DNA from: Mycobacterium uberis
Lineage (GTDB): Bacteria > Actinomycetota > Actinomycetes > Mycobacteriales > Mycobacteriaceae
Direction of reading: 5' to 3'
Assembly: GCF_003408705.1 (NCBI RefSeq)
Contig: NZ_QAYL01000018.1
Location: forward strand, 18,398-82,397
DNA: 64,000 bases
Shown: piece by piece, positions 32,989 through 44,362 of the stretch
How the letters are laid out: each line of letters starts with the position of its first letter
Numbering within the stretch: position 1 is the stretch's first letter
The notes under the pieces: generated by a model
The model's input: only the letters and a program-made list of their open reading frames with translations
The model's database searches: none
Told to the model about the DNA's origin: nothing
Position numbers and translations under genes: made by a program

Positions 32989-33546
32989 CTAGGCACGGCT
33001 CAAGCTGTGTACCTGCAGCGGCACAACCGCCTCGCGACCACCCAATTCCGTAAGTTCCATCACCACCGCCGCCATAATGACACCAGCCCCACTGCGCTCC
33101 AGCAACCGGCACGCCGCACCGAGGGTGCCGCCAGTGGCCAAGACGTCATCAATGATCACCACGTTGCGGCCGCGCAGCTCGACACTGTCAGCGGGAATCT
33201 CGACGGTGCCGCTGCCGTACTCCATGATGTAATCCTCGCTGAACACCGGCGGCGGCAGCTTGCCGCCCTTGCGAACAGCCAGCACACCGACACCGAGCCG
33301 GGCCGCGGTAGCCGCCGCCACCATAGTCCCTCGGGATTCAATGCCGACGACCAAATTAGCGCCAGCCGCAACGTCGGCTAGTGCATCGATCACCGTGGCC
33401 ATTGCTTGGTTGTCGGCGAACAACGGAGTGAGATCTTTGAACTGGATTCCTGGCGTCGGGAAATCGATTACATCCCGGGTCCGAGCAGCGATAAGGTCGG
33501 CTACGGAAGCACCCCCCCTAGGACGTTTCACTGTATTAACGCCCAT
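32989..33546 (-). CDS. apt: Adenine phosphoribosyltransferase
   Basis: 185 residues from ATG 33546 ([20 protein letters not shown]); the frame is open to 33666 but that part lies wholly inside the upstream lipoprotein gene. A GTG at 33534 is also possible. It salvages adenine to AMP with PRPP. The PRPP-binding signature [20 protein letters not shown] is intact, and the first domain has [20 protein letters not shown] and [20 protein letters not shown]. The 5' end overlaps the lipoprotein gene by 19 bases, so translation is probably coupled. relA follows after about 95 bases; pairing salvage with the stringent response gene is widespread in actinobacteria. Confidence 0.93.
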   Translation of the reverse strand: MGVNTVKRPRGGASVADLIAARTRDVIDFPTPGIQFKDLTPLFADNQAMATVIDALADVAAGANLVVGIESRGTMVAAATAARLGVGVLAVRKGGKLPPPVFSEDYIMEYGSGTVEIPADSVELRGRNVVIIDDVLATGGTLGAACRLLERSGAGVIMAAVVMELTELGGREAVVPLQVHSLSRA

Positions 33547-35234
33547 CTGTCCATGTTCCAACCTGCGCCCCAACGGGTCGGATTCCTGTTCACTGCATAC
33601 ATCGTCCTCGACTTCAGCAGCATTCGCTGCTGCCGGTATAGAGGCAATGTCGGCATATCTGCCCAAAGCACCGGTGCACTATCGGCGAGCAGCCGAACGC
33701 ACTCGGCCGGATTAGCAGATACCGCCAGCGCACCGATAGTGTTGTCGACCTGAGCGTTTGCGTAGCCTGACAGGTTGTTGCCGTTGCCGCTGTGTAAGTC
33801 GTAGGCGTCTATCGCGGATGACCCACTTGATCCACTGCCGGTGGCACCACCGGTACTGGCCAACAGCACGTCGATCTTTCCGTCCCGAAGCGCCCGCGGG
33901 CCCGAGGGATCCGTCGCGGAATCCAGGGTGACGTTGGACACAATGATACCAGCTGCAGCGCACGCATTGGCGATGGTCCCGACGGTGGCCGCCAACCGTG
34001 CGTTGGGCCCTTGGTAACCGATCCGCACCGGCAGCACTGCACCACCAAGCGTGGCACGCGCTGCGGCGGGATCCGCCTTGCTGAACTGGCTGGCTTCAGG
34101 GGCACCGTCGGTCACAGCGATGGCATCCTCGGTGGTCGGAAACAGACGTGAGTTGGCGATCGATACCCCCGCGTCCCGAGCGATCACATCCCGAGGCGTA
34201 CATAGCGCGAGCGCACGGCGAGCGGCAGCCGCAGCCAGCAGCCCCTGCGGCGCAAAGATCAGTTGCTCAATGCCCGCCGACGGCGAGTCGGTACGCGCGT
34301 AGTTGTCCGGAGTGGCCAGCGATCCCGACGACCCAACCGCGACGTCGACAACGTCGACGCTTCGGTTGTTGACTCGGTCACCGATATCAGCTCCCTGCGG
34401 CCATACTGTGATCCGCTTGGTGATCGCCCTGGAGCCCCACCAACGGTCGTTGGCAACAAGGACGACACCGCCACCATTCAGAACGGATTCGATCTTGTAT
34501 GGGCCTGATGATGGGAAACGTTTCAAATCGACAGCTGGTTTGAGGTCCCAGGTGGTGTTCCACAATCGCGCAATCTGAGCCACCAATGGCACCTTGTTGG
34601 ACAACAATACCGCCGTGACGTCGATATCCAGCTGCTCGGCGATGATGTGTGACGGCATTATTGAGGTTGCGGTGAAAAGATGATTGTAGTCGACAACGCC
34701 GCGATCCGGGACGAAGGACACTCGCGCGTTCTTCTGCCCGGCCAGACACTCAATATTGGCGATGTCGCGGTAACCAGCCTGGTTAGCAGCATCGAAGCCA
34801 GGAAACCGCCCGGACTGGGCCGCCCAGGTCAACACCAGATCGTCGCAGGTCACCGGCTTGCCGTCGGAGTAGATAGCATTGTCAGCGATCTGATAGTCGA
34901 GCACTAATGGCGTACCGTCCACCACCGTAATGGTTCCGAAATCGTGGTCAGCGACCACCTGTCCATCCGGGCCATGATAGCCAAAACCAACGAGCGTGCG
35001 GGCAAACGCTTGCGCTCCGGCCGACGCGGCACCGACGACGGTGTTGGTGTTATAGGTGCTCAACGCACCATCGACCACATAGACGATCTCCCCCGCGGCG
35101 CTGCCAGAACATGCGGTCAACGTCAAAGAAGTCACCAGCGTCGCGATCAAACCTACCGCGATCCACGGCAAAACTCCGAGTAAGCCGGCCAACAAGTCAC
35201 CATCGCCCACGGCTCGCCGACCTAGGGTGGCCAC
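33528..35234 (-). CDS. Solute-binding lipoprotein of the peptide-transport (SBP family 5) type (Rv2585c-like)
   Basis: 568 residues from GTG 35234, five bases after the secF stop. The N-terminal hydrophobic segment [20 protein letters not shown] ends in a lipobox (LTAC, Cys42), so it should be a lipoprotein facing the cell wall. The body has SBP_bac_5 features: [40 protein letters not shown] and [20 protein letters not shown]. No ABC permease or ATPase genes are adjacent, so it may work with a remote transporter or have another role in the envelope. M. tuberculosis has the same gene between secF and apt (memory). Ligand unknown. Confidence 0.87.
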   Translation of the reverse strand: MATLGRRAVGDGDLLAGLLGVLPWIAVGLIATLVTSLTLTACSGSAAGEIVYVVDGALSTYNTNTVVGAASAGAQAFARTLVGFGYHGPDGQVVADHDFGTITVVDGTPLVLDYQIADNAIYSDGKPVTCDDLVLTWAAQSGRFPGFDAANQAGYRDIANIECLAGQKNARVSFVPDRGVVDYNHLFTATSIMPSHIIAEQLDIDVTAVLLSNKVPLVAQIARLWNTTWDLKPAVDLKRFPSSGPYKIESVLNGGGVVLVANDRWWGSRAITKRITVWPQGADIGDRVNNRSVDVVDVAVGSSGSLATPDNYARTDSPSAGIEQLIFAPQGLLAAAAARRALALCTPRDVIARDAGVSIANSRLFPTTEDAIAVTDGAPEASQFSKADPAAARATLGGAVLPVRIGYQGPNARLAATVGTIANACAAAGIIVSNVTLDSATDPSGPRALRDGKIDVLLASTGGATGSGSSGSSAIDAYDLHSGNGNNLSGYANAQVDNTIGALAVSANPAECVRLLADSAPVLWADMPTLPLYRQQRMLLKSRTMYAVNRNPTRWGAGWNMDRWALIQ

Positions 35235-35239
35235 CCTGA

Positions 35240-36622
35240 CTACCGCCGGCCGGCGTTCCGCTTGCCGCTAGGACGTCGAGTACCGGTCGGCCGCACCGGA
35301 CGCGCCCCTGGTTCCGGCTTACTGGGTGCTGTCGAAGCGGACATGATGGCAGCCTCGGTGTCCTCCTGCAACGATGCGTCAGCACAGGATTCCGCTTGAT
35401 CCTGCGGTTTTGCGGTGTCTGATGTAGTGTTGCTGTCAACGTTTTTTGCGGGCACATGCGAACCGGGGATGCGCCGTTTGACTACCCGACGGGTATGAGT
35501 GCGTACCAGCTCGGTGCGTTCACGAAGCGTGACCAACAGTGGAGTGGCAAAAAAGATCGACGAATAGGTGCCGACGATGATGCCGACCAGCTGCACCAGT
35601 GCCAGGTCTTTCAACGTGCCTACGCCCAGCAGCCACACCGCGACCACCATCAGCGCCATCACCGGCAATACCGAGATCAGGCTGGTGTTAATCGATCGCA
35701 TGAAAGTCTGATTGATCGCCAGGTTGGCATGCTCGGCGAAAGTACGCCGAGTGGTGTGCTGGAAGCCATGTGTGTTCTCCTCAACTTTGTCGAACACGAT
35801 GACGGTGTCATAGAGAGAGAAACCGAGGATCGTCAGCAAGCCGATGACAGTGGCTGGAGTGACTTCGAAACCTACCAGCGAGTACACGCCGGCGGTGACG
35901 GTCAGGTCGAAACACATGGTCGTCAGTGCGGAGACGGCCATATAACGCTCGTACCGCACGGTGATATATAGGCCGACGAGCAACAGGAACACCACCAGGG
36001 CTATCACTGCCTTCTTGGTGATCTGACCGCCCCAGGTCTCCGATACCTCCGCGTCGCTGATGGCCTGCTTGCTAAGCTTACCGTCGGCGCCTGTAGGTCC
36101 GAATACGTCGAACAAGGCGTTACGCAACTTCGACGTCTGATCATTGGACAGCGTTTTCGAACTGATCTGCACTGTAGCTGACGTGCCGCTACCGACGATT
36201 ACCACCGATTCCGGATCACTACCGAGGGTCTTCTTAAAAAGATCAGCAACTTGCGCAACCGCAATTGTGCCTGTTGTACCTGCAACAGGCATTGACACGG
36301 TGGTGCCACCCTTGAAATCAATCCCGAAAGTGAACCCACGAACGACGATAGACACAACAACGAGCGCCACAATGGCACCTGCTACCGCGTAGCACAGCCG
36401 TCGGCGTCCCACCACCTCAAACGCACCCGTACCGGTGTAGAGCCGGGAAAGAAAGCCGTGCCGCGGCAGGTGTATGACAGTATCGTCAGCCAGCTTCATG
36501 GCATCTTCGGCGCCTTCGTTGACATAGACCGCACCGGCGCTCTCGCCATCGGTGTTGTCATCTCGGTCTGGTTCGCCGATGCCCTTGGTGATCTCGGTGC
36601 CAACCTTAGCACTGGAGGCCAT
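35240..36622 (-). CDS. secF: Protein translocase subunit SecF
   Basis: 460 residues starting MASSAKVGTEITKGIGEPDR. SecF and SecD form the proton-driven complex that completes Sec export on the outer side of the membrane. The first helix is about 75-95 (LCYAVAGAIVALVVVSIVVR), followed by the periplasmic domain opening FTFGIDFKGGTTVSM. Five C-terminal helices include TPATVIGLLTILGFSLYDTV with the conserved IVFDKVEEN and RSINTSLISVLPVMALM. A basic, polar C-terminal tail of about 85 residues is longer than in most bacteria. The start is 3 bases after secD. Confidence 0.96.
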   Translation of the reverse strand: MASSAKVGTEITKGIGEPDRDDNTDGESAGAVYVNEGAEDAMKLADDTVIHLPRHGFLSRLYTGTGAFEVVGRRRLCYAVAGAIVALVVVSIVVRGFTFGIDFKGGTTVSMPVAGTTGTIAVAQVADLFKKTLGSDPESVVIVGSGTSATVQISSKTLSNDQTSKLRNALFDVFGPTGADGKLSKQAISDAEVSETWGGQITKKAVIALVVFLLLVGLYITVRYERYMAVSALTTMCFDLTVTAGVYSLVGFEVTPATVIGLLTILGFSLYDTVIVFDKVEENTHGFQHTTRRTFAEHANLAINQTFMRSINTSLISVLPVMALMVVAVWLLGVGTLKDLALVQLVGIIVGTYSSIFFATPLLVTLRERTELVRTHTRRVVKRRIPGSHVPAKNVDSNTTSDTAKPQDQAESCADASLQEDTEAAIMSASTAPSKPEPGARPVRPTGTRRPSGKRNAGRR

Positions 36623-36625
36623 CCG

Positions 36626-38431
36626 CTACCCCCGTCCTGTCTTGGTGGCCCCGGAGCGAGCCGCTGAGTCAGTCTTCATATGCGCAGTGGCCCGTCGTTC
36701 ACGGGCAACCTGCGCAACCGCATCTAATCCGTTGTAGGCCGGCCTTGCCAACATCGAGAACTTGGGAGCCAGAGACACCAAAGGCCAGGTCACCAAGAAC
36801 ACCACCACCAGGTCCAGGATCGTGGTAAGACCCAGGGTAAACGCGAATCCCTTCACCTGGCCAATCGCCAAAAAGTACAGCACTGCAGCGGCCAGAAAGG
36901 TGACGGCATTGCCCGACACGATCGTTTTACGGGCCCGCACCCAGCCGCGAGGAACCGCTGACCGGAACGAGCGGGCTTCGCGGATCTCATCTTTGATTCG
37001 TTCGAAAAACACCACAAACGAGTCGGCGGTGGTGCCGATACCTATAATCAGACCTGCGATGCCGGCAAGATCTAGCGTGTAGTTTATATATCGGCCCAAG
37101 AGCACCAAGATGGCAAAAACCACTGCCCCGGAGCAAACCAGCGAAAACGCCGCAAGTAAGCCCAACACCCGATAGTACAGCAACGCATAGAGTAATACCA
37201 AGATCAGTCCAATCACACCCGCGATCAGACCTGCCCGCAACGATGTTAACCCCAAAGTCGCCGAAACCGTTTGGGCTTCCGACGATTCGAAGGACAACGG
37301 TAGCGATCCATATTTCAAGACGTTGGCCAGCTGGCGCGCGGCTGTTGCACTAAACGGTGGATCTCCACCGCTGATCTGGGTACGTCCACCCGGGATTGCT
37401 TCGTTGATTACCGGGGCGCTTACCACCTCAGAGTCCAGCGTGAAAGCGGTCTGGGTGCCAATATGGGCGGCGGTGAAGTCAGCCCAGATATTTGCCACCG
37501 CAGATTTGAACTGCAGATCGACGACATAGCCAACCCCACGCTGATTGATACCAGAGGTGGCGTTTTGGATCTGATCGCCACTGATGATCGATGGCGCCAG
37601 CAGATACGCCATCTTATGCTCAGCCGAGCAGGTCACCAAAGGCAGATTCGGATCGTCGTTGCCGGCCAGAATATCTTCTTTGTCACAGCGGGTAGCTTCG
37701 AACTGCAAAGCGAAGAACTGCATGCTCTGATTGGTGCTCTGCCGCCACTTTTTCTCCTCAGCAATGCGTTCGGCGAGGTCCTTGCGTGGATCCGGTGGCG
37801 CGGGTTGCTCACCCGGAGGCACCTCAGCCGGTGGTGTTACCCCGGCTGAGGGTGCCGGTGTGTTAATGCCCGGCTTCGGTGGCGGGGCTGGGCTAGGTAG
37901 CGGCGTCGGGTCCTGCGGGTAGGGATGCGGTTGCACGCCCGGGTGGCCAGGCAGCACCGGTGCAGGACTGGGTGCCGCTCCCCCCGGTGCGGGAGAAGTC
38001 GCCGGCGGCGTGCCGGCTGGCTGACCCGGCGCAGGTGTTTGACCGCTTTGCACCGGCAATGAGTTGAGCACAGGCCGGATGTAAAGACGCGCGGTCTGCC
38101 CCAGATTGCGGGCCTCGTTGCCGTCGTTCCCAGGCACCGTGATAACCAGGTTGTCGCCATCAACGACGACCTCCGAACCGGAGACTCCGAGCCCGTTAAC
38201 CCGGGCGCTGATGATCTGCTGCGCCTGTGACAATGCCTCCCGGCTCGGACGCGAGCCGTCTGGTGTGCGCGCAGTCAACGTGACGCGAGTGCCGCCCTGA
38301 AGATCGATGCCGAGCTTGGGAGCTACCCGCTTGTCCCCGGTGAGAAACACCAACAGATAGACCCCGATGAGCAACACCAGAAACACCGACAAGTAACGGC
38401 CAGAATGCACCGGCGCCGAAGACGATGCCAC
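36626..38431 (-). CDS. secD: Protein translocase subunit SecD with a long proline-rich insert
   Basis: 601 residues from a GTG start. Helix 1 is about 11-30 ([20 protein letters not shown]), followed by [13 protein letters not shown], the conserved D1 entry. An insert of roughly 100 residues (about 130-215) is extremely rich in Pro, Gly and Ala ([20 protein letters not shown] and similar), typical of mycobacterial SecD and [18 protein letters not shown] the thick cell-wall space. The P1 domain ends with [20 protein letters not shown] and the membrane part has [37 protein letters not shown] and [20 protein letters not shown]. Six helices in all. The insert is the kind of polyproline sequence needing EF-P. 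Confidence 0.96.
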   Translation of the reverse strand: MASSSAPVHSGRYLSVFLVLLIGVYLLVFLTGDKRVAPKLGIDLQGGTRVTLTARTPDGSRPSREALSQAQQIISARVNGLGVSGSEVVVDGDNLVITVPGNDGNEARNLGQTARLYIRPVLNSLPVQSGQTPAPGQPAGTPPATSPAPGGAAPSPAPVLPGHPGVQPHPYPQDPTPLPSPAPPPKPGINTPAPSAGVTPPAEVPPGEQPAPPDPRKDLAERIAEEKKWRQSTNQSMQFFALQFEATRCDKEDILAGNDDPNLPLVTCSAEHKMAYLLAPSIISGDQIQNATSGINQRGVGYVVDLQFKSAVANIWADFTAAHIGTQTAFTLDSEVVSAPVINEAIPGGRTQISGGDPPFSATAARQLANVLKYGSLPLSFESSEAQTVSATLGLTSLRAGLIAGVIGLILVLLYALLYYRVLGLLAAFSLVCSGAVVFAILVLLGRYINYTLDLAGIAGLIIGIGTTADSFVVFFERIKDEIREARSFRSAVPRGWVRARKTIVSGNAVTFLAAAVLYFLAIGQVKGFAFTLGLTTILDLVVVFLVTWPLVSLAPKFSMLARPAYNGLDAVAQVARERRATAHMKTDSAARSGATKTGRG

Positions 38432-38521
38432 GTTCCTTGTATCTCCTTGAAATTCGGTTTTCCCGACAGAGCCTACGTGTCACGTAACTGGACCGTTTCG
38501 CACAAGCGCTGTCAAGAATCC

Positions 38522-38887
38522 CTAAAGCACTCGTTTCTCCACGTTAACGGAGCTGTCGGACTCTTCTAGGTCATCGCGGTCCGCGAAGTCCCCCAACTCG
38601 GCCTCGTGTTCGTCCATGTCCTCGTCGTCAGCTACGATCCGGTCACGAATCGCCAGCTTAATCCAAGTAGTCACGACACCCGGCGCGATCTCCAGATCGA
38701 CCGTTTCGCCTGTGATGGCGACAACGGTAGCCTGCAGACCGGAGGTAGTGTGCACTAGGTCACCTGGCTGCAGCGAGTCATGCAAATCAATCGTAGCCCG
38801 CATCGCACGTCTTTGACGCCGCGACGCGAAAAACATGAACCCACCCATGATGAGCAGGAACGGCAAGAATAAAACCAAACTCTCCAT
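38522..38887 (-). CDS. yajC: Preprotein translocase subunit YajC
   Basis: 121 residues from ATG 38887 (MESLVLFLPFLLIMGGFMFF); upstream codons to 39157 are open but not family-like. One N-terminal membrane helix is followed by SRRQRRAM and the YajC core SLQPGDLVHTTSGLQATVVA, ITGETVDLEIAPGVVTTW. An acidic tail follows. YajC associates with SecDF and modulates SecYEG. It leads the secD-secF row with a 90-base gap to secD and is divergent from gabT; the 252 bases between must hold both promoters. Confidence 0.93.
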   Translation of the reverse strand: MESLVLFLPFLLIMGGFMFFASRRQRRAMRATIDLHDSLQPGDLVHTTSGLQATVVAITGETVDLEIAPGVVTTWIKLAIRDRIVADDEDMDEHEAELGDFADRDDLEESDSSVNVEKRVL

Positions 38888-39139
38888 TGACCCGCCTGTC
38901 CTTAACGTATCGGTATTGCGCGCAACGCTGCCAAGCCGACCGGCAGGCGCGCACCAGTAACCGTCCTGTGTGTGCCCATCTAGTCCGGCAGGACCCAAGT
39001 AGCACCCAACCGGCGCAGTGCGCACACTCCCCGCCCTCTGGAGACATGGCCGAGCGCCACTCACCCGGCATGAAAACCCCGTTAAACAGCTACACTTTAT
39101 CCGCGACGCAACCAGCGTGTCGCAACCAGGAGGATCCAT

Positions 39140-40480
39140 GTGACCAGCGTCGAGCAAAGCCGTAAGCTGGTCACCGAAATCCCCGGCCCCGCATCACGTA
39201 AACTGGCGGAACGCCGCATCGCGGCGGTATCTCACGGGGTAGGAGTCACCCTGCCAGCGTTTGTCACGCGCGCCGGCGGCGGTATCATCGAGGACGTCGA
39301 CGGGAACCGGCTTATCGACCTAGCGTCTGGAATCGCCGTCACCACAATCGGCAACTCATCTCTCCGCGTCGTCGAAGCAGTGCGCGCACAGATAGCCGAC
39401 TTCACGCACACCTGTTTTATGGTCACGCCGTACGAGGAATACGTCGCCGTCGCCGAACAACTCAATCGGATTACCCCGGGCTCCGGTGAGAAACGCTCGG
39501 TGCTGCTCAATTCCGGCGCCGAGGCAGTGGAGAGCTCCATCAAGGTTGCGCGTTCGTACACCCGCAAGCCAGCTGTGGTCGCGTTCGATCACGCCTACCA
39601 CGGCCGCACCAACCTGACTATGGCGCTGACTGCCAAGTCTATGCCGTATAAAAGTGGCTTTGGTCCTTTCACACCAGAGATCTACCGGGCGCCATTATCC
39701 TATCCTTATCGGGATGCCCTGCTCAACAAGGACTTAGTAACCGACAGCACGTTGGCCGGCGCGCGGGCCATCAACGTCATCGAGAAGCAGGTCGGCGCCG
39801 ACAACCTGGCTGCCGTCATCATCGAGCCGATCCAGGGCGAAGGCGGTTTCATCGTTCCAGCCAAGGGATTTTTGGCTACTCTGCTGGATTGGTGTCACAA
39901 GAACAACGTGGTGTTCATCGCCGACGAAGTGCAAACCGGGTTTGCCCGCACCGGCGCCATGTTTGCCTGCGAGCACGACAGAATCGTGCCCGACCTGATC
40001 TGCACCGCCAAAGGCATTGCCGACGGGCTGCCGCTGTCGGCGGTGACCGGACGGGCTGAGATCATGGACGCCCCGCATGTCAGCGGCCTCGGTGGCACTT
40101 TCGGTGGCAACCCAGTCGCCTGCGCAGCAGCGTTGGCAACCATCACGACCATCGAGGACGACGGCCTGATCGAGCGAGCCCAACAGATCGAACGGCTGAT
40201 CACCGAGCGGTTGTTGCGACTGCAGGCCGTTGACGATCGGATCGGCGACGTACGTGGCCGCGGTGCCATGATCGCTGTCGAATTGGTGAAACCCGGAACG
40301 GCTGATCCCGATGCCGAGCTGACCGAGAAAGTGGCCAGCACCGCCCACGCTGCCGGTGTCGTCATCTTGGCGTGTGGCATGTTCGGCAACGTCATCCGGC
40401 TGCTGCCGCCGCTGACCATCAGCGACGAGTTGCTGACCGAAGGCCTGGACATCCTGTGCCAGATCTTGGGCGACCTCTAG
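39140..40480 (+). CDS. gabT: 4-aminobutyrate aminotransferase
   Basis: 446 residues from GTG 39140, with AGGAGG eight bases upstream (an overlapping ATG at 39138 is followed directly by a stop). It is a PLP-dependent class III aminotransferase converting GABA and 2-oxoglutarate to succinic semialdehyde and glutamate. Key motifs are SGAEAVESSIKVARSYTRKP, AFDHAYHGRTNLTMALTAKS, the PLP Asp in FIADEVQTGFARTG and the Schiff-base Lys in DLICTAKGIADGLPLSAVTG. Length is normal. It may be linked in metabolism to the next gene, a carboxylic acid reductase, since one makes and the other can use aldehyde/acid pairs, but a 134-base gap with its own palindrome separates them. Confidence 0.95.
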   Translation: MTSVEQSRKLVTEIPGPASRKLAERRIAAVSHGVGVTLPAFVTRAGGGIIEDVDGNRLIDLASGIAVTTIGNSSLRVVEAVRAQIADFTHTCFMVTPYEEYVAVAEQLNRITPGSGEKRSVLLNSGAEAVESSIKVARSYTRKPAVVAFDHAYHGRTNLTMALTAKSMPYKSGFGPFTPEIYRAPLSYPYRDALLNKDLVTDSTLAGARAINVIEKQVGADNLAAVIIEPIQGEGGFIVPAKGFLATLLDWCHKNNVVFIADEVQTGFARTGAMFACEHDRIVPDLICTAKGIADGLPLSAVTGRAEIMDAPHVSGLGGTFGGNPVACAAALATITTIEDDGLIERAQQIERLITERLLRLQAVDDRIGDVRGRGAMIAVELVKPGTADPDAELTEKVASTAHAAGVVILACGMFGNVIRLLPPLTISDELLTEGLDILCQILGDL

Positions 40481-40531
40481 CCGGACCGGCTTTCTGCGGT
40501 GGGCAATATCATATCTACAACCCCACCATTA

Positions 40532-40555
40532 AGTAATACAGTTAGTATTACTAAC
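40532..40555. promoter_or_regulatory. Compound palindrome upstream of the carboxylic acid reductase (putative operator)
   Basis: Two overlapping perfect inverted repeats lie 60-83 bases before the start of the reductase. AGTAATAC-AGTTA-GTATTACT (40532-40552) has 8-base arms, and GTTAGTA-T-TACTAAC (40541-40555) has 7-base arms. In a GC-rich genome such an AT-rich, symmetrical block between two genes is typical of a dimeric repressor operator such as TetR or MarR types. The regulator is not evident; the only TetR-like sequence in the window (63,500-63,665) is dead. Confidence 0.6.
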
Positions 40556-40614
40556 ATTTTAATCGCCAGTGCAGCGTGGCGCCAGCGACCTATTTCGCAT
40601 CGCAAGGAACTGTT

Positions 40615-43600
40615 ATGTCGACTAACGCTAGCCAGGACCGCGTTGACGACCTAACCGCCAACGACCCACAGTTCGCCGCCGCCAGGCCCGACCCAGCGGT
40701 CGCCGCCACCCTTGCCCAACCCGAGCTGCGACTGCCCCAAATCATCCGAACTGCGCTAGAAGGTTACGCACAGCGGCCGGCACTAGGCCAGCGTGTCGTC
40801 GAGTTCGTCAAAGACCCGAAGACCGGACGCACCTTGGTGGAGCTACTCCCCCGCTTTGAGACCATCACCTACCGCGAGCTAGGCGACCGCGTCGGAACTC
40901 TGGCGCGCGCCTGGATACACGACGCACTGCACACCGACGACCGGGTTTGCATCCTGGGCTTCAACAGCGTCGACTACGCCACCATCGACATGGCGATCGG
41001 CATGATCGGCGCCGTGTCGGTTCCACTGCAGACCAGCGCGGCGATCACCCAGCTACAACCGATCGTGGCCGAGACCGAGCCCAGCGTGATCGCAGCGAGC
41101 GTGAACCAGCTGCCCGACGCTGTCGAGCTGGTCCTGAGCGCCAGCCTAGCACCTGCACGGCTAGTCGTGTTCGACTACCACCCGGAGGTGGACGACCAGC
41201 GCGAAGCCGTCAAAGCCGCCCACACACGGTTGGTGAACACTGCAGTCATCATCGAGACCCTGGCCGACGTGTTCGACCGCGGCAATAAACTGCCTGCCAC
41301 ACCAATCACCGTGCCCGATGACGCTGATGACCAGTTAGCCCTGCTGATCTATACATCCGGCAGCACTGATGCCCCCAAAGGCGCGATGTATCTACAGAGC
41401 AACGTCGGCAAGATGTGGTGTCGGACGAGCAGAAACTGGTTCGGGCCGACCGCCGCGTCGATCACGCTGAACTTCATGCCAATGAGTCACGTCATGGGCC
41501 GTGCAATCCTCTACGGCACGCTCGGCAACGGCGGCACAGCCTACTTCGCAGCCCGCAGTGACCTTTCGACGCTGCTGGAAGACCTCGAGCTAGTGCGCCC
41601 CACCGAGTTGAACTTCGTGCCGCGCATCTGGGAGACTCTATTCGGCGAATTCCAACGCCAGGTCGACCACCGGCTCACTGCCGACAGCTCCGCCGATCGT
41701 CATGCCATAGAAGCCAAAGTCATCGCGGAACAGCGACAATGCCTGCTGGGCGGGCGGTATATCTTCGCCATGACGGGTTCGGCGCCCACCGCCCCGGAGT
41801 TGAAGCACTGGGTCGAGTCTCTTCTCGAGATGCATCTGTTGGAAGGCTACGGTTCCACCGAGGCCGGCATGGTCTTGTTTGACGGCGAAGTGCAACGTCC
41901 GTCGGTCATCGACTATAAGTTAGTCGACGTTCCAGATTTGGGCTACTTCAGCACCGACCAGCCTTATCCGAGAGGCGAATTGCTGCTCAAGACCCAAAAC
42001 ATGTTCCCCGGCTACTACAAGCGGCCTGAGGTCACCGCAACCGTGTTCGACACCGACGGGTACTATCGGACCGGAGACGTCGTCGCCGAAACCGGTCCTG
42101 ACCGGCTGGTGTACATCGACCGCCGCAACAACGTGCTGAAGCTCGCGCAGGGTGAGTTCGTCACCGTCGCAAAGCTCGAGGCGGTCTTCGGCAATAGCCC
42201 ACTGGTTCAGCAGATCTACATCTACGGTAACAGTGCATACTCCTACCTGTTAGCGGTTGTGGTGCCGACCGAGAATGCATTGGCTACCAATGATAGTGAA
42301 GTGCTTAAGCAGCTGATTGCCGATTCACTGCAGGACGTCGCGAAAGAGGCCAGCCTGCAATCCTACGAGGTGCCACGCGACTTCATAGTCGAGACCACGC
42401 CGTTTAGCCTGGAGAACGGTCTACTCACCGGCATTCGCAAGCTGGCGTGGCCAAGACTGAAGCAGCACTACGGTGCGCGGCTCGAACAACTCTATGCCGA
42501 TTTGACTGAAGGCCAGGCAAATGAATTGCACGCGCTTCGGCAAAGCGGGGCCGACGCGCCGGTGCTACAGACGGTGAGCCGGGCCGCGGGCGCCATGTTG
42601 GGTACCGCTATCACCAATCTGTCGCCGAGTGCATATTTCACTGACTTAGGTGGAGACTCGTTGTCCGCGTTGACATTCGGTAACCTGCTGCGAGAAATCT
42701 TCAACATCGATGTACCGGTAAGCTTCATCGTGAGCCCGGCCAACGACTTGGCGGCGATCGCCAACTACATCGAAGGCGAGCGGCAGGGTACGAGGCGACC
42801 CACCTTCGCGGCCGTACACGGTCGCGACGCTGTCGAGGTGCACGCGCGTGACCTCACACTGGACAAGTTCATCAACGCCGACACGCTGTCTGCAGCGTCA
42901 TCGCTGCCAGAGCCCAGTCTCGAAGTGCGCACCGTGCTACTCACCGGCGCAACGGGTTTCCTGGGGCGCTATTTGGCCCTGGAGTGGTTAGAGCGGATGA
43001 ATCTGTTCGGCGGCAAGGTAATCGCCCTGGTGCGGGCCAAGTCCGACGAAAACGCTCGGGCGCGGCTCGACAAGACCTTCGATAGCGGCGACCCCAAACT
43101 GCTGGCGCACTACCAGGAACTGGCCGCCGACCACCTGGAGGTCATCGCCGGCGACAAGGGCGAAGCAGACCTGGGCTTGAATCGGCAAACGTGGCAACGG
43201 TTAGCCGATGCTGTCGATCTGATCGTCGACCCTGCCGCCCTAGTTAACCACGTGCTGCCGTACAGCGAGCTATTCGGCCCCAATGCTCTGGGCACCGCGG
43301 AGCTGATACGGATCGCGCTGACCAGCAAACAAAAACCGTACATCTATGTGTCGACAATCGGCGTAGGTGATCAGATCGAGCCGGCGAAGTTCACCGAAGA
43401 CGCTGACATCCGAGTCATTAGCCCGACGCGCAACAACAACAACAACTATGCCAATGGCTACGGCAACAGCAAGTGGGCCGGCGAGGTGCTGCTGCGTGAA
43501 GCCCATGACTTATGCAATCTGCCGGTAGCTGTCTTCCGCTGCAACATGATCATGGCCGACACCAGCTATGCCGGTCAACTCAACGTCCCTGATATGTTCA

Positions 43601-44133
43601 CTCGAATGATGCTGAGCTTGGCAGCCACCGGCATCGCACCCGGCTCGTTCTATGAGCTAGACGCCGAGGGCAATCGGCAACGCGCGCATTATGACGGTCT
43701 GCCTGTGGAGTTCATCGCCGCAGCGATCTCCACCCTGGGAGCCCAACACCGACACGGTCGTGATGGGTTCACAACCTATCACGTGATGAACCCGCATGAC
43801 GACGGCATCGGGATGGACGAGTTCGTAGACTGGCTCATGGCCACCGGCTGCCCAATACAGCGCATCAGCGACTACGGAGAATGGCTGCGGCGGTTTGAGA
43901 CTTCACTGCGCGCCCTGCCCGAAAAGCAGCGACACAGCTCACTATTGCCGTTGTTGTACAACTACCAGAAGCCTGAGAAGCCGCGGCATAGTTCGCTGGC
44001 AACTACAGAACGGTTCCGTACAACCGTTCAAGACGCCAAAATTGGTCAGGACAGAGATATTCCGCATATCTCACCGGCAGTTATCGCCAAGTATGTTCGC
44101 GATCTGCAACTGCTAGGATTGCTCCGAGCTTAG
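40615..44133 (+). CDS. car: Carboxylic acid reductase (FadD9-type), A-T-R architecture
   Basis: 1172 residues from ATG 40615 ([20 protein letters not shown]), chosen for AAGGAAC just upstream; the frame opens 13 codons earlier. It activates a carboxylic acid with ATP, loads it on a phosphopantetheine arm and reduces it to the aldehyde with NADPH. Domains: adenylation (about 50-640, [17 protein letters not shown] at ~243 and YYRTGDVV), thiolation (Ser682 in [10 protein letters not shown]), and a Rossmann reductase (about 760-1172) with [17 protein letters not shown] and the Tyr949-x3-Lys953 pair in [13 protein letters not shown]. Residues 940-944 are five Asn coded by an AAC run. It needs a phosphopantetheinyl transferase encoded elsewhere. 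It is a single giant intact gene in a decaying genome, so probably still used. Confidence 0.96.
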   Translation: MSTNASQDRVDDLTANDPQFAAARPDPAVAATLAQPELRLPQIIRTALEGYAQRPALGQRVVEFVKDPKTGRTLVELLPRFETITYRELGDRVGTLARAWIHDALHTDDRVCILGFNSVDYATIDMAIGMIGAVSVPLQTSAAITQLQPIVAETEPSVIAASVNQLPDAVELVLSASLAPARLVVFDYHPEVDDQREAVKAAHTRLVNTAVIIETLADVFDRGNKLPATPITVPDDADDQLALLIYTSGSTDAPKGAMYLQSNVGKMWCRTSRNWFGPTAASITLNFMPMSHVMGRAILYGTLGNGGTAYFAARSDLSTLLEDLELVRPTELNFVPRIWETLFGEFQRQVDHRLTADSSADRHAIEAKVIAEQRQCLLGGRYIFAMTGSAPTAPELKHWVESLLEMHLLEGYGSTEAGMVLFDGEVQRPSVIDYKLVDVPDLGYFSTDQPYPRGELLLKTQNMFPGYYKRPEVTATVFDTDGYYRTGDVVAETGPDRLVYIDRRNNVLKLAQGEFVTVAKLEAVFGNSPLVQQIYIYGNSAYSYLLAVVVPTENALATNDSEVLKQLIADSLQDVAKEASLQSYEVPRDFIVETTPFSLENGLLTGIRKLAWPRLKQHYGARLEQLYADLTEGQANELHALRQSGADAPVLQTVSRAAGAMLGTAITNLSPSAYFTDLGGDSLSALTFGNLLREIFNIDVPVSFIVSPANDLAAIANYIEGERQGTRRPTFAAVHGRDAVEVHARDLTLDKFINADTLSAASSLPEPSLEVRTVLLTGATGFLGRYLALEWLERMNLFGGKVIALVRAKSDENARARLDKTFDSGDPKLLAHYQELAADHLEVIAGDKGEADLGLNRQTWQRLADAVDLIVDPAALVNHVLPYSELFGPNALGTAELIRIALTSKQKPYIYVSTIGVGDQIEPAKFTEDADIRVISPTRNNNNNYANGYGNSKWAGEVLLREAHDLCNLPVAVFRCNMIMADTSYAGQLNVPDMFTRMMLSLAATGIAPGSFYELDAEGNRQRAHYDGLPVEFIAAAISTLGAQHRHGRDGFTTYHVMNPHDDGIGMDEFVDWLMATGCPIQRISDYGEWLRRFETSLRALPEKQRHSSLLPLLYNYQKPEKPRHSSLATTERFRTTVQDAKIGQDRDIPHISPAVIAKYVRDLQLLGLLRA

Positions 44134-44362
44134 ACCGGTCGATCCTCGCCAACCCATGCCGTCGGTGCCGGTGTGTCAAGCAACCTGAGGACTTCCGGAA
44201 AACCTCAGATCACGGCCGCGTGAGTCGCTGTTGCTGTGTGTGTTGAACACAGCTCAAATACTGTGTGAAATGACCAAATTGACTGAGGGTTCCCCTGTGA
44301 CGCAGGTAACGTTTCGGGAACTGCTTGGGAGGTTGGATGACCGTGAGATCAAGAGGCCCGAT

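Noticed and set aside
39734..40348. 204-codon minus-strand frame
   Set aside because: Entirely opposite to gabT, whose protein has all catalytic motifs; the minus frame has no recognisable domain.
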